DNA of 64,000 nucleotides from Gorsachius magnificus (Eukaryota; Chordata; Aves; Pelecaniformes; Ardeidae), in contig CM067082.1 of the NCBI GenBank assembly GCA_034008185.1, positions 11,206,984 to 11,270,983 on the forward strand, read 5' to 3'. The position numbers and the translations under genes are program-made. Shown one piece after another: positions 1 to 13,046 of the stretch. Numbering within the stretch: position 1 is the stretch's first letter; each line of letters begins with the position of its first letter. Below the pieces are notes generated by a model that searched no databases, was not told the origin of the DNA, and saw only the letters and a list, made by a program, of their open reading frames with translations.

Positions 1-1380
1 GGTCTGCACAGATGTTCTTAGTTCTTGCAATTCTAATCTTCCAATAACTAATCCCCTTGTAGCCACCAAACATCCTGCAAAAGAGGGGCCCTGCACCCCC
101 GTGAATTCCATTCTTTCCTCTAATCCAATCAATCATTTTGTGTCCAGCTTTGACATGGTAGGAACTAAAAATACATTCTTTATATTGCCAAAATTTACCC
201 CTAATCCATTCTTTATAGCCTTCTTCTACCATAGCTATGGTTCTGGGTGCTGTGCAGCTTGTATCAGAAAATTGCATAATTAGTCTCTTGACCTAGAAGC
301 TGGAAGGTTGCAGAGACAAAGTATATTTGCCTTATACTTGCTTTCTTCAGTAGTTATACTTGCATGGACACTGCTAGCAGGAGGCTAGACGGGCTAGATG
401 GACACTTGATATGACCTAGAGTAGATATATTTCTGTTTCTTAGTAAACCCAAGAGCTGAACTACATGCAATCCTGCAAAGAGCTGTGAACCAAATAATTT
501 CACATGTGAGGAGGGGTAAGGGGTGTGAGTTGCAAGATTTGAGTATACCAGGGCCATTCTTTGCAAAGGTATGTGACCAGAATAAGTCACACAGATGGAC
601 AGAATGAAAACCACAGTGATTTAGAAACTCTTGTGGTCATGAAAGACCACCATTGTATTTGTGCATGACCTACAAGCTCCAGAGGCCATGTGTGAAACAG
701 AACACGCAAGATGTTACTTTAAAGAGCAGCACATACAGATTTGGCAGCGCCTGCTGAACGCTAGAATATGTGACCTCTTGTTGATAATTCGTAGTACAAT
801 TTTTCAAAGAAAGCAGGAAATGGAGGCTTACTGCAGAAAAAAAAAAAGCAAAAAGAAAGAAAAAGTTGCCTCTTACTTGAAAGCACTCTCTATATATAGC
901 GTTCTAGAAAACCTTAACTGAACCGCTTACTTTAATCATATTTTTTGTTAATTTAATTATTACGTAGGTTATCTTAAACAAAGGGCAAGCATGGAAATAA
1001 ACACGGGGGAGGAAGACAAAATATTTGTGATCTCATTCTGACTCTCAGTGTAAGACCAGTTGTACAATGATGCTGAGGAAGTTATTTAAGAACCTCTATT
1101 TCCCTGTCTGTAAACTAGGGGTAAAAATATTTTCCTATTCTACTCACAGTGGTGCTTTGAGGCTTCAGGATATCCTTAGAAAAACTCTACTGGTACTAGC
1201 AGGATTCCATGGGGAGAAATTGTTCAAGGGTAGAGCAGAAGCATTAAGAAAATTAAATGTGTGGTTGGTCACATCTGTGATGGAAACCAGGAACCACGGT
1301 TCTGCACTTCAGTACCAGTGAGAACAAGGGCAAGCTGCTAAACAGTAACAGCAAAATAGGTGGAAACTGCAACACCCACT

Positions 1381-1402
1381 CCCCGCCCCCCCCCCCCCCC
1401 CC
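1381..1402. repeat. Poly-C tract (interrupted once)
   Basis: Twenty-two bases that are all C except one G at the fifth position. On the minus strand this is a long G run, so it could form a G-quadruplex, and it is a typical site of sequencing or assembly length error. Confidence 0.9.
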
Positions 1403-3685
1403 AAATGAACTGGTCTTACACTGCCCAACCCAGGAACATAAGGGACTAAAAGACAGCTGTGGTGTCATCACAGTCAAACTCTAGTTAACAGTGACGTAAT
1501 ATGAACTCCTATTGCTGTTTCTTCCAAGAGACATATTAGGCATGGAGAGAGCTACTTTACATCTATATAGAGGTTTAGCTCTGAATTAAGCCAATCTCAC
1601 TCTGTTGACTCGGACAGAACTGTTCTTATTTATACTAGAATATTTGGCTCTCATTAAATCCCTCTTTTCTTTTCTCACTTTAGTACTGCCAGTAAAAATC
1701 AAAACCAAACAAAACTCTGCTAAAATGGGTCACAAGTCTTTGTGCAGAGAGCCATGAATTTGGCCCTTGGCAGTATGTTCTCATTGTGTCCAATTCCACC
1801 ACAGCACTCTGCTCCCTGCTGCACCCAGTCTACAGCCTTCTCTGACACTGGGACATCTTTCCTGCAGGACATAGCAATTAGCTGGTTTAAGTAGTCCTTG
1901 TCCTACTATTGAGAGGTCTCAGGTATTACTGAGACAAACTCATGAGTGTTTGAAGGTGAGAGATATACCAGAGCGTACTTTGAAGTTGTTAAATTCTGTT
2001 AATTTTGGATTAGCACCTAAAACAAGGATGAACTGAACTGCAAGGCTGGAGCTGGCAGGCAGCTTGCTTTCCCAACTGTTCTCGGGAGCTGTGGGAATAG
2101 AGCACTGCTGTGGGCACACACATACAGGTTGCTCCTACAGTGGTCCTACAGCTACCTGCAGATATTTTGGAACACCTCACTGAGACTTCTGCAAACATCT
2201 TGTTCAGCCTTTACTAGCTGCACTATTGCTGGACATCAGGAGTTGATGCAGGTGTTAGTTTAAAGTGTTATGCTAAGAACAGAAGTCTGTGGTATTCAAG
2301 AACAGCACAAAGGGTGGAACCCTAGTTTCACCTGCGGATGGTAATAAATCATAGCATAGATTAGGACTGCCTTTTTAACTCCTTTCCACTGTGCCGTACT
2401 GACCACTAGAGTTTGCTGTGCTAACATTTGAGTGAATAAATCCAAAAGATCTGAACCAGCCCTATAAAACAATTTCCAAAGAAAGCATGAATTCCCTTAC
2501 CACAAATTGTAGAAATGACAATGCCCCTCTCCAGCTGTTGAGATGAACTCAACTTGAAATGTAGAAGAAGCTGCAGGAAGTGTATGATTAAGTAATTGGC
2601 ACTATTTGCTCTCCATTGGTACAGTGCCAATGTTCCAGCAATGTGCTAAGGGGCACTGTGCTATTTTCAGATTAAGTGAAAAATCAAGGTCCTGACTGCT
2701 GATCATTTTAGCTAATTAAAGATCCCTTGGCATTTATTTGTGGAAGAAGGGATATTAGCTTTGATGAGCTGGCAAAACTCCAGCTAAGAGAAGCAAATGC
2801 TGCAGACCAGGTTCTGCCTGAAGTTCTGGAAGGTGAGTGTCCCTTTTCTTCTTTCACTCTCCACAGAGTAACAATGAAGTGTCTTGTAAAAAGGAGTCAC
2901 TTTTCACCTGGAAGGTGGTGACAAATGCATCCACATCTCCCTCTGTATAGTTTGTAAAGCCCTATGGCATGCACTAGGATGGAAAATGAAATATGATGGC
3001 AAAAACCCATTTAGGTTTTTGAATCCAAAGTGGACACTGGTTTTGGCAATTGGATTGATTTCTGGATGAATCTCCAGTGCAGTTTCAATGTTCTTACATT
3101 TAAGACTTCTCAGTGAGATTCATCTATTCCTTCTGACAGAGGTACCGAACAGTTTGTTCTCATCTCCACTCATACACTCGGTTCAGCTGGACCCATTCCC
3201 AGTGATGGCACTAGCAGAGGGAACACTGACAGAAGAGACAATCTCTTCTATCTAATTTTCCATGACTACTGCCACCACAGTCCCAGGGAGCAAGACGCAA
3301 GGAAGACCAGTTCTAAAGAAGTCGTGTTCCAGCTCTGCAGCTCTGGTAATGAGTGTCCTCATTCGCTGTTGGGATGGGGCACGTTCTGTCAAGGCGGGGA
3401 ACTGATCCCCCTGATCTTTAACAATGTCTCAGCTTGTGGAAAGTGATTCTTTTCAGACACACATGATTTGGCCACATTTTTACAAAGACAGCAAAAGGCT
3501 TTACATACCCAGCCCATCCTTTGCCAAATTTTAATTCCCTGTTTCAAAGCCTGTAAGGGCCAAAGCCTCTCATCCAAATGGCTTCCCAGCAAAACACTTC
3601 TAGGGTGAATAAAAAAGTATTACCCCCATCCTCATACCCCACAAAGCTTTTCTGTGTCACAGTTTCAAAGAATCCAAAAGGAAAG

Positions 3686-3713
3686 AAAAACAAACAAACA
3701 AACAAACAAAAAA
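3686..3713. repeat. (CAAA)n microsatellite
   Basis: About six near-perfect CAAA units, ending in a short A run. Confidence 0.85.
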
Positions 3714-6156
3714 CCACAAAGAAACTGGAACAGATTAAACAACTTCAGTCCAAGTAACTACACTTCAGCAAAGTGATAAGCAAGTGAAAAGGGGGCCCAC
3801 ATAAGCATATCAAGCCAACTTAGCTTCTATTAGTTACTCAAAACAGTAATAATATTTACCAGGATGATGATACAGGAAAATCCAGACCCTGAGGTAGAAG
3901 TCACATACAATTATAATGCTCCCTCTTTTAACAGCCCTTCCATCTGTTTCTATTGCTCACCACTTGTGGCCCTACTGCAGTTATAGCCCAGTTCATTAAT
4001 GGTGAGATAAACACAGTTTAATGGGACTACTTGCAATGAGTAGGTTACAAGATGGCATTTACTGGATCACAGCCGTGAGTAAAATTTCAAACACTCATAT
4101 GTTCAGTTTCCAAGCCCGAGATCTCAAGTCAAGGCTCTCCTGCACACTCTTGATTTTCATCGAAAATCAACTTTGTAAGTGTCTAATTATTTTTGGAAAA
4201 GAGCCTAAGTCATCTAGCAATAGCATTTTGAAATTGTGACTTTCCGTCTAGTTATCTGTACAGAGCCATGCACTTAGAGCTTTCATAAACAATAAAATCA
4301 CAGTCATTGTTTTTCCTGAACTGAGCCCCAACACAACAGATGCAGTTATAAAGAAATTAGTAGAACTAGAAACAAACACTTTAGGAATTGCCAAACAAGC
4401 TAAAAATAAAAGCACATGACATGCTGCAGAAGTAAAATATTCTGCCTCAAAACTTGAACAATAGTGATCAGAGGCAGCCTGAGAATTTGAGGGCAAGCCA
4501 GAAAAACAACAGTTTTTCAGCACTCACAGTTCAACATACCCAACTGCTCTCTACTATGGTCCTTTGGTAATGCAAAGGGCTGGCTGAAGAGCCATGGGGA
4601 GGATTAACTAAGTGGTATATTGGGAAAAGTGAGGAAATGAGCAGACGAATTTCTCAAAGCAGTTTGGGTGACTGGGAGGATGCAGGGGGATGCTCTGTTA
4701 TTCCTCCTGGTGCTCCTGAGGCAGCAGAAGAGCCCATCTGCTCAGTTCCTTTAATCGCTTGTGATGAGTTTGCATCACTCTATGACTTTGCTTGTGTTTT
4801 GCCCAGACACTTAGAATTGCTCTGACTTTATAACCCCTTGCCTTCCTGTCCCCACATGCAAATACAGTTTCTATAACACCAGATATCCTATCCCTTCTGA
4901 ATTAAAAATGTGCAAAGTAAAGTAAATTAACCTTTTAATATCACCCAATAAGCAAACGTTGTGTGCCCTTTAAAGCCAAGCAAGCAAAAAATGATGTCTT
5001 TTTGTCCAAATTTTTGACAAACATCCCTGAACACTTTCTAAGCTCTAAAGCACTTGACATTTTATGCAGAGCTTTAAGCAAACGACCAAATCAGGCAATG
5101 CTCTGCTTTAAAGCCGAGGCCACAGTCTCCTCCAGCTGACAACTGCTGCTGTTCACAGTAACAAAACACTCAGAGTGTGTGCAGATTACTTTCTTTGGTC
5201 TAACCATTCTGCACAAGGGACATACCCTTCAGGGGCCAGTGATCTTTCTGTTCTTGTCCAGCTCTCGACTTTCAACCCAAGAGCAGCACTTTAGTAATTT
5301 CCTCATACAAGTTCTTGGACCAATGAGCAATTTAAGTCTATTGGTGTCTATTGGTGTCAAAGTGTTACCCTTTAAAGGAGAGTTTCATTTCACTTCAAGA
5401 TGACACATACCTCTTCTTTTTAATAAGCCTGCCTGGGCCGTACTGTGATGCTTCTGAAATTGCTTATTCTTCTGCACACCTTTTAGTGTTGTTGTAAAGT
5501 TTCACCTAATATGAAACCTTTCAAAACAAGTGACTTTTCAGGCTACTTACACAGTCGCCATGGCATTACTGTAACCATAGGCACAAACAGGGAGGTGTCT
5601 CGTAGAGGTACCTAATCGTGGCCAGAGGTATGTACACGTGCTGTTGATCACAGTGCCAAATTATGTAGCCAGACGGGACTGAAAGTCTTAATGTGTAAGT
5701 TTAGAGTGAAACCCCTAAATTAGAAATTCTTTTCAGCTGTTTTCCTATGTTGATTTGAAATAAATGACATACAGACCTCAACTACAGCTTCAGATTAAGT
5801 TTTGCTTTCCAGATACAGTGTACAGATCTTAGATAAATGACCACAAAGATAGTGATAAATTTCTTAGAAGAAAAATAGGTTCTTTCTGGACAGTTTCTTG
5901 TGTGAGCCCCTGAAAGCATGGCAGGCTCTCTCTTACTCAGCGCTGTAACACCATTTGCCTGGACAGTGCACAAACAGTCTTTAATGACTAAGACAAAGAC
6001 TGGTGAATGACTGCGTTCGACTATGACTTTTTAGGGTAAGCAGCAGCAATACCAGTAGGACAGTATTTCCAAATGACATCACCTAGCCCCAAGCCTAGCA
6101 CAGGTGGAGAGAGCCATCCCACTGCATACTCTGAGCATGGGACTTGGGCAGCTGGT

Positions 6157-6212
6157 GTAAGCTTCACGTCACCTGGGCTTGGGCGTAAGCTTCATGTCAC
6201 TTGGGCTTGGGC
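6157..6212. repeat. 28-bp tandem duplication, two copies
   Basis: Two adjacent 28-bp units (6157-6184 and 6185-6212), each beginning GTAAGCTTCA and ending GGGCTTGGGC. They differ at two positions, both C in the first copy and T in the second. The surrounding 6.07-6.35 kb is richer in GC than its neighbours. No function is visible. Confidence 0.85.
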
Positions 6213-8235
6213 TATACCTCGTGCATTTGCAGCACAGAGTCACAGCCTGTCTCTTGGGATTTCCTGGGCGGGAGGAGGACCAGGGTGCTGCATTGGTGCT
6301 GTCATGGGTTCGTGTTTGCCAGTAGGTAGGAGGCAGTGTGATTGCAACTGAGCTACGTGACTTCTTCACTGAACCATGACCTAAAACACAGGATGTTTTC
6401 CCTGGCATGTGATGGATGATGCCTTACTGTGGGCAAGTGATAAAATTGAGGGTTGTGGATCTCATAGCCTTAAATGTGCCATAAGTTGACCTAAGTATGG
6501 GGCAGTGGGAGGATCATACCAACCTACAAAAATGAGAATTCTCTTTTCCTATCTATAATCACACAATGAATCTTCCGCTGTTTTGTCTCTCTATAAGTCG
6601 TAGACATCTGCCTACAGACTGCACAACTTATCTATGACTATATCACACTCACCTACACACCAAACACCTCCTACAGGGATACCAAATATTACACTGGAGA
6701 AATAAGACAGGACAGTACCTGTGGCTGTATTCATCAGTCTTTGCTAATTTTCTGGCTTTTATAAACAAATCACTTGGATTTTTTTCAAATATTTATTTGT
6801 AAATGCTGGCAATTGCTTCCATTCTGGAATGTTAGAAGACATAGATAGAGCAAACTCAGAAACAGTATTCCTAGTCCTGCCCTGCTAGGTTAAGGAGATG
6901 TATGTGCACTATCCTGTATGTAAATGTGCATGCATGCATGTGTACAAGTGCATGCTTAAAAATCCTATTCTGGCAGATGACAGATAGACACATAAAATAA
7001 TTTCTTTGTGAGAGTCTTGACAAATCCTCTTCACTGATTGGCCTTGAGTTTGGGGAGATATAATTCTGGAATTATACCATTTTCCTTTTTACAAGCTTCT
7101 TAGTGGCTGTGGACCAGCAGATATATTGTCTAGACTGGTAAATTCCATGGTTGGGTGCAGTTGGTATAGAGCTGCTTTCATTCTTAAGGTTCCCAAGCAG
7201 ACTAAACTGTTCACAGGGTTCACACCCAGCCCATCACTGAAAGACAGTCACCGCTGCAGTGGAATTCAGCAGCTGCTTAATGGTTCATAGCTTGCTCTTG
7301 TTCCCAATTAGGCCAGTAGCAATCTTTCTGCTGCTTTCAGTGAGAAGGTTCTTGTGCGCTAAGCCAAGCATGTGCTTAAGTACCTTGTTAATTCACAGTC
7401 TAAAGGCTTGAACTTTCTCATATAATATTCATACTGACTTCACTGGATGCAGGTTTGAGCCTTCGGGGAGGAAATAAGTAAGAAGATCAATTGAAAACGC
7501 AGGATGAATTTTAGGTAGATGGAATAATAGGGTGAAAGTGGACTACACACAGCTAGTAAAGCAGATGATCCAGATGTTCCCTGTCTGCTCTAGCTGGACA
7601 TGTCAGACACCAGAAAGGGGTCAGTTTTATTCTTAGAACAGTTGCCAATCCCATAGAGGGGAATGCTTAGAGTAGAAAGGTAAGTAAAGAATAACAGTTA
7701 AACATAAGCTAATGAAAGTACCTTGAAAACTCCCACTAAACTAATGTGAACTGAAAAGTACATATTTCAGGCTAAATGAGTTCCTTGGGGCAGGCTTGAA
7801 AATTTTTTTCTCTTTAGTGTATCAGACAAGAAATTGCAGAAAGCAACAGTTAATCTAGTACATGAACTTTATTCCTAATGTACACATCCACACCAGTGAG
7901 AAACATTTGCTAATAGCCTACTTGTGAATGTCTAAGGCAACAGTAACTCCCGGTGGCTTCAGTACCAGGCATGAGCACGCAGGGGGTAAGTCTCAGTTAC
8001 CTTTCTGATCAGGTCTTAGCTATGTTTTCACCTATACAATCTTTCTGTTTTTTCAGCTGCATGCCGCACACCCTCCTTGCTTGCTTGCTGACAGAGAGGA
8101 CAGACAATTGCAAAGTAGCCACTTATTTCAGCGCAATGGAGGCCTTTGATAACTAACTGAAGAAGCCCGCCACAGGAAAACCCACAACTATTTCTAATTT
8201 CCTGCACTGTCTTCTCCTGCCCATGCCTTTTTCAA

Positions 8236-8253
8236 TTTTTTTTTTTTTTTTTT
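8236..8253. repeat. Poly-T tract
   Basis: Eighteen uninterrupted T residues followed by an AT-rich tail. No LINE or SINE body is recognisable on either side, so this looks like a simple repeat, not a retroposon tail. Confidence 0.8.
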
Positions 8254-9167
8254 AAATTTTTAATGAATGAACTGAGAAGGCAGACTGCAGAAGCCCCACC
8301 AATATAGCACTTGGTTCAATGGACATTCAATGAGTTTGAAAATACAGATATTTTTTTTGTCTTCCTTTATGAAGGCGGGAATTTTTGTAAACACCCTTAC
8401 ACACAGAGTAACAGCACAAGTTCCTGTCAACTGTGCACAGACAGCTGCTTTTCAAAACAGTTTAGTTACTCATCTTTCTCAAAACCTTTTTCCACTGTCA
8501 ATATATTAAACCAATAATAACATGATGTGAAATTAAGATGTTAGAGTATAAACCAGTGATTCATACAAACTAATGGGAAATTTATTTACGCTCCTCACCA
8601 CCAGAATATGCCTCAAATTGTAAACTATCTAGTTAGAGAATGGCATCCATTACAGTTTGTAACAACATCTAGAAGAGGGCTGAAATGGGTTGCAACCCTT
8701 TATATGTAGCTAAAAATATCAAAGTTTAATTGGAATAGATTGGAAACACTTGTAGAGTTTTATTTATGACCACATCACTGTGAAGTTATAAATGTGAAAG
8801 TGAAACACAAAGAAATTGCCTTCGTTAGGAAAACCACAGTCCTTTAAATGAGAGAAACTGCTTAATACATTGAAGGGTTTAAGGCACAATTTTTTTTTTA
8901 GCCTGGGAAATTTCTAAAGGTAGCTTTTGCTGCAATATGACATCACTGTATTAAACTTGTCCTTCAGAGAAGGACTCAGTTCAAGATGAAAATACCTAGT
9001 ATTAAAATATCTACATGCCAGTTAGGTATCAAGTGTATTACAACCACTGGAGATTTAGGATTCAGTTCCATTACTTCATGTAGTTTCCTATATAATTCTA
9101 GACCATAAAGTATCAAGTCCAACCTCCAGTTACCACTTCAGAAGAGCTCAGTATCCTACATCATGTC

Positions 9168-9637
9168 AAGAAAGGCATGGATCTGTTGGAACAGATCCAG
9201 AGGAGTCCACGAAGATTATCAGAGGGCTGGAATACCTCTCCTGTAAAGACAGGCAGAGAGAGTTGGGGTTGTTCAGCCTGGAGAAGAGAAGGCTCCAGGC
9301 AGACTTTATAGTGGCCTTCCAATACTTAAAGGGGGGCTACAGGAAAGATGGGGAGGGACCCTTTATCAAGGAGTGTAGTGATAGAACAAGGGATAATGGC
9401 TTTAAACTGAAAGAGGGTAGATTTAGCGTAGATATTTGGAAGAAATTCTTTACAATGATGGTGGTGAAACACTGGAACACGGTGCCCAGAGAAGTTGCGG
9501 ATGCTCCCTTCTTGGAAGTGTTCAAGGCCAGGCTGGCTGATCTACTGGAAGGTGTCCCTGCCCGTGGCAGGGGGATTGGAACTAGATGAGCTTTAAGGTC
9601 CCTTCCAACCCAAACCATTCTATGATTCTATGATTCC
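9168..9637 (+). mobile_element. CR1 LINE 3' fragment (5'-truncated)
   Basis: A 5'-truncated CR1 copy. It carries the C-terminal end of ORF2: a frame from 9263 to 9589 includes the characteristic [27 protein letters not shown] and KHWNTVPREV stretches. The CR1 3' untranslated end follows (CTTCCAACCC) and it closes with the avian terminal repeat (ATTCTATG units). It lies in direct orientation with a very similar fragment at 12.5 kb: both share the unusual GCAGACTTTATAGT segment, so they belong to one subfamily. It is non-autonomous and dead. The 5' boundary is approximate. Confidence 0.93.
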
Positions 9638-12487
9638 AGACCCATGGAGGTGTCTGGGATTCCATATAACATCTCAAATGACATGAGATGCATACATGTG
9701 GGCAGCGGGGTTGAGCTTTCAGTCAACACAATAAAGTGAACTGAATTGGGTTACGGAGTCCTTAGACTGTACTGACACCATGGACTATAATGAGATCTCA
9801 GACACGCAGTGCACATGGAGATTCCTACATGTAGACATCATGCACATTTACCTGGAACTGAATCTCAACCCTAGTTTCTGTGGTTAACAAAGTTCTAGAA
9901 TATTCTAAGTCTTGTCGTTCCCAGTATCCATGCTTTTTTCAGTGGATCTGTTTCAGTTCAACATACTAATGACTCCTATGGCTTTCACCTTATGCGAGGT
10001 TCCTTGGAATATTGACATCAAGGGGTCTGTATTTTCAGCCACATTTGCACTCTACTTAACTGCATTGCAAAGTCTTCCTACATAAAGTTTCCAAAGTGCT
10101 GCTTTAATACTCTTCCCTGTGAAAGGGGATATCTCTAGGGAATGGCAAAGATTGCACTTATGAGGAAGACATGGTGAGTCAGATCAGATCAGTCACAAAA
10201 GAGCTTTCAACTGTTTGTTACAAACTCCCTGAACATCACTGATACTTGTGAATATTTTAGAATAGCATGCAAAGAAAAAGTTAAGCAAATGCTTTTAAAA
10301 TTTAAAGACCAACAAGAATATTTAGGATATGTTCTCTTTTTCTTGTATGTATCAGTCCATTCCAGGCACTGATTGCTTTGAAGCACCATTTACCACCACA
10401 AGTCAGTTGGCAGACTTCTAGCAGTACTGTGTTGTTGTGGGCATCTTCATTTTTTCTCTTGCTCTGTCCCTGCCCAGCATGGTCAGGAGGAACAGGAACA
10501 AAAAATTAAAAAATATATTGACAAACTTAAGAGGAATTTTTCCTTGTGCATTGACAGTAGAATTTTTGAAATAATCTGCAACTTGGGGGAGAAGGAGAAA
10601 ATATCACACCTAAAGAACAAGCCTCTCCCATGATTTCATGTAAACACTGTTCTTTGATTTTTGGTTTTCTACAAATTTCCGAATCCTAAGTTTTCACATG
10701 CATCTTAAAATTGAGAAAGGTAATCTAAAAAGAAAGGATATTTTACTGTGACTCAGAAAGTGTGGATTCACTATTCTTTCCTAAAATAAACATCTCACCC
10801 CCATAAAGTCATTCACTATGATATTTTTGAGGTGCCTGAACAAAGTAAGAGACTTAAAGGTCTGCCTAGCCTATAGGCCAGTGATCTTAAATTTGGTAGA
10901 TACTTCTATGTTACTTATCCTGGGGTAAAGATAGTCATTATATTCAGCATTACAACCTTAACTAGTTTCCCTTTTATTCACATCTTCTTTCTTTCTTACT
11001 TACAAAATTTTCTGGTTTTCAGATATTTAAGCATTTCAGTTCTTTGCCTGTGAAGGTGTGGAAAGACCAGAGGAGGGCAGGCAGAGTCTGGGATGGAAAA
11101 AACCAGCAGCTAGAAAGAGATGCTTAAAATATGTCAGAGAAATCAATAATCCAAACAAACAAAAGAGGGAGAGAGCTTTTGTAGTGAATCAGGGAATTCA
11201 CCTTTGCTTTTCACACAGAAAGAACCCTGAAGCTGAATGTTGCCTCTTCCTACGGTTGTATCCAATTAACAAACATGAGGCAAGGTGACAGGCAAGTTCT
11301 TCACTTCTCCATTTCACTTAATCTTCCTCCTCCTTGGATTCTTTTTCTAGATGAAATATCTAAAAGTTGCCTTTGTGGATTGATTTCTCATCTCAAGGAT
11401 ACAAAGTTTATGGTTATTTATTACACTGCTGTGGCAGACACTTCAAAGAATGAATCAGGCACAGACAAGCTTTCTTTCTCATTTTATATATGACAAGTAG
11501 TGGACAAAGAGCTTCCTGGGGAAACGTAAGATGGGAATTATCTTAAGAAAACTATGTCCATAAGTGTTTTGGTCTTTGCATAACTCTTCAGAAGAAAGTG
11601 AGAAGAAATCCTTCCCTTTGCTGGCATATTTTGAACAAAAAACAGGACAACCAGGGAGAATGCATTTCTCCTGAGGAAACAAGAAAAAAGGTCATAGACT
11701 AGAATGAGTAGGGATACTCATATTTATTATGTTTTGGTTGGTCTGCATGAATGTTGCCAACAAGAGAACAAACTTAGCCTTATAAGACCTGTCCACCCTC
11801 AAAAAAAAGCATTTTACTCACAAAGGCACAATTTTTACACAAACCCACATGCCTTCTTTACATCACTTTTATCCGGCTGAAGCCTCAGACAAAGTCTAGA
11901 AGCAAGTTTAGGCAATTTTGTAGAGCTATGCTACCTTTTGTAGATGAGTCAAGAATGTCTTGTGATACAAAGCACAAAACATTGAAGAGAGGACTCGGAG
12001 AATGATATTCACCTAGGATCCTGGATATCCAGAGACCAAGTTTACTTGTCACTCTGTTCACACACGATATGTCACATCTGTTCAGTATTTGGTCTTAAAG
12101 CAGTATAAAATATATCTGAGCTGCTAATGGTGGATAGGAGCACTGAGAAGACAACAAAGCACTCATGTCTATGTAAGTTTCATTCCTACAGGAAGAAGGA
12201 AAAAAATTACAGTCACTGAATCTCATCTCCATTAGGTGTAGCCATCTGAAACTTGGGTGCCTGGTGTGCATAGATTATCTAGATCCTGCCGCTGCAATTA
12301 ATGGGGAAAAATAGGCATCTCCACAGGGAGGCTAACCATTCCATGATACAAACCTGTCCTCTGAGGTGATGAATGACCCTCTCCATGGATGAGGAACTGG
12401 GTTGGGCTACATGCATTACTTTTAACCCAACTAATATAGGTGAAGGAAATCCCACCAATTGTATTTCTTAATTAAATAAGCATGACA
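9638..12487. other. Unique stretch between two CR1 fragments
   Basis: I see no gene, no recognisable mobile element and no notable tandem repeat. Open frames (for example 11058-11288) have no supporting splice sites or family resemblance. Confidence 0.45.
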
Positions 12488-13046
12488 AGAAGGTTGAGGA
12501 AGGTGGTTCTGCCCCTCTACTCTGCTCTGGTGAGACCCCCACCTGGAGTACTGCATCCAGCTCTGGAGTCCTCAGCAAAGGAAAGGCATGGACCTGTTGG
12601 AGTGGGCACGGAGGAGGGCATAAAAATGATCTGAGGGCTGGAGCACCTCTCTGTAAAGACAGGCTGAGAGAGTTGGGGTTGTTCAGCCTGGAGAAGAGAA
12701 GGCTCCAGGCAGACTTTATAGTAGCTTTCTAATACTTAAAGGGGGCCTACAGAAAAGATGGGGAGGGACTCTTTATCAGGGAGTGTAGTGATAGGACAAG
12801 GGGTAATGGCTTTAAACTGAAAGAGGGTAGATTTAGAGTAGATATTGGGACGAAATTCTTTACTGTGAAGGTGGTGAGACAATGGAGCTGGTTTCCCAGA
12901 GAGTTGCCCCCTTCCTGGAAACATTCAAGGTCAGGTTGGATGGGGCTCTAAGCAACCTGATCTCGTTGAAGATGTCCCTGTTCACTGCAGGGCAGATGGG
13001 ACCTTTAAAGGTCCCTTACGACCCAAACTATTCTATGATTCCAAGA
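12488..13046 (+). mobile_element. CR1 LINE 3' fragment (5'-truncated)
   Basis: The fragment starts in the CR1 segment that reads GCCCCTCTACTCTGCTCTGG, continues through the ORF2 C-terminus and ends with TTCTATGATTCC. The ORF2 frame is broken by substitutions and small indels. It matches the 9.2-9.6 kb fragment closely and in the same orientation. The two form a direct repeat pair about 3.4 kb apart, which could in principle support unequal recombination. Confidence 0.92.

Larger units (their letters stand above)
1..9167. other. Unique, gene-free stretch
   Basis: No convincing coding sequence is visible. Open frames are short and lack both protein-like composition and paired splice sites; the one exception worth a look (2759-2832, plus strand) is listed under findings. 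The stretch holds an interrupted C tract (1381-1402), an A-rich patch (837-865), a (CAAA)n run, a 28-bp tandem duplication near 6.2 kb, a purine-pyrimidine alternating tract near 6.9 kb and a T tract near 8.24 kb. I see no recognisable transposon until the CR1 fragment that follows. Confidence 0.5.

Noticed and set aside
9080..9167. AAGTCCAACCTCC-like phrase suggesting a minus-strand CR1 end abutting the plus-strand copy
   Set aside because: Only about 15 bases resemble CR1 and the terminal repeat is missing.
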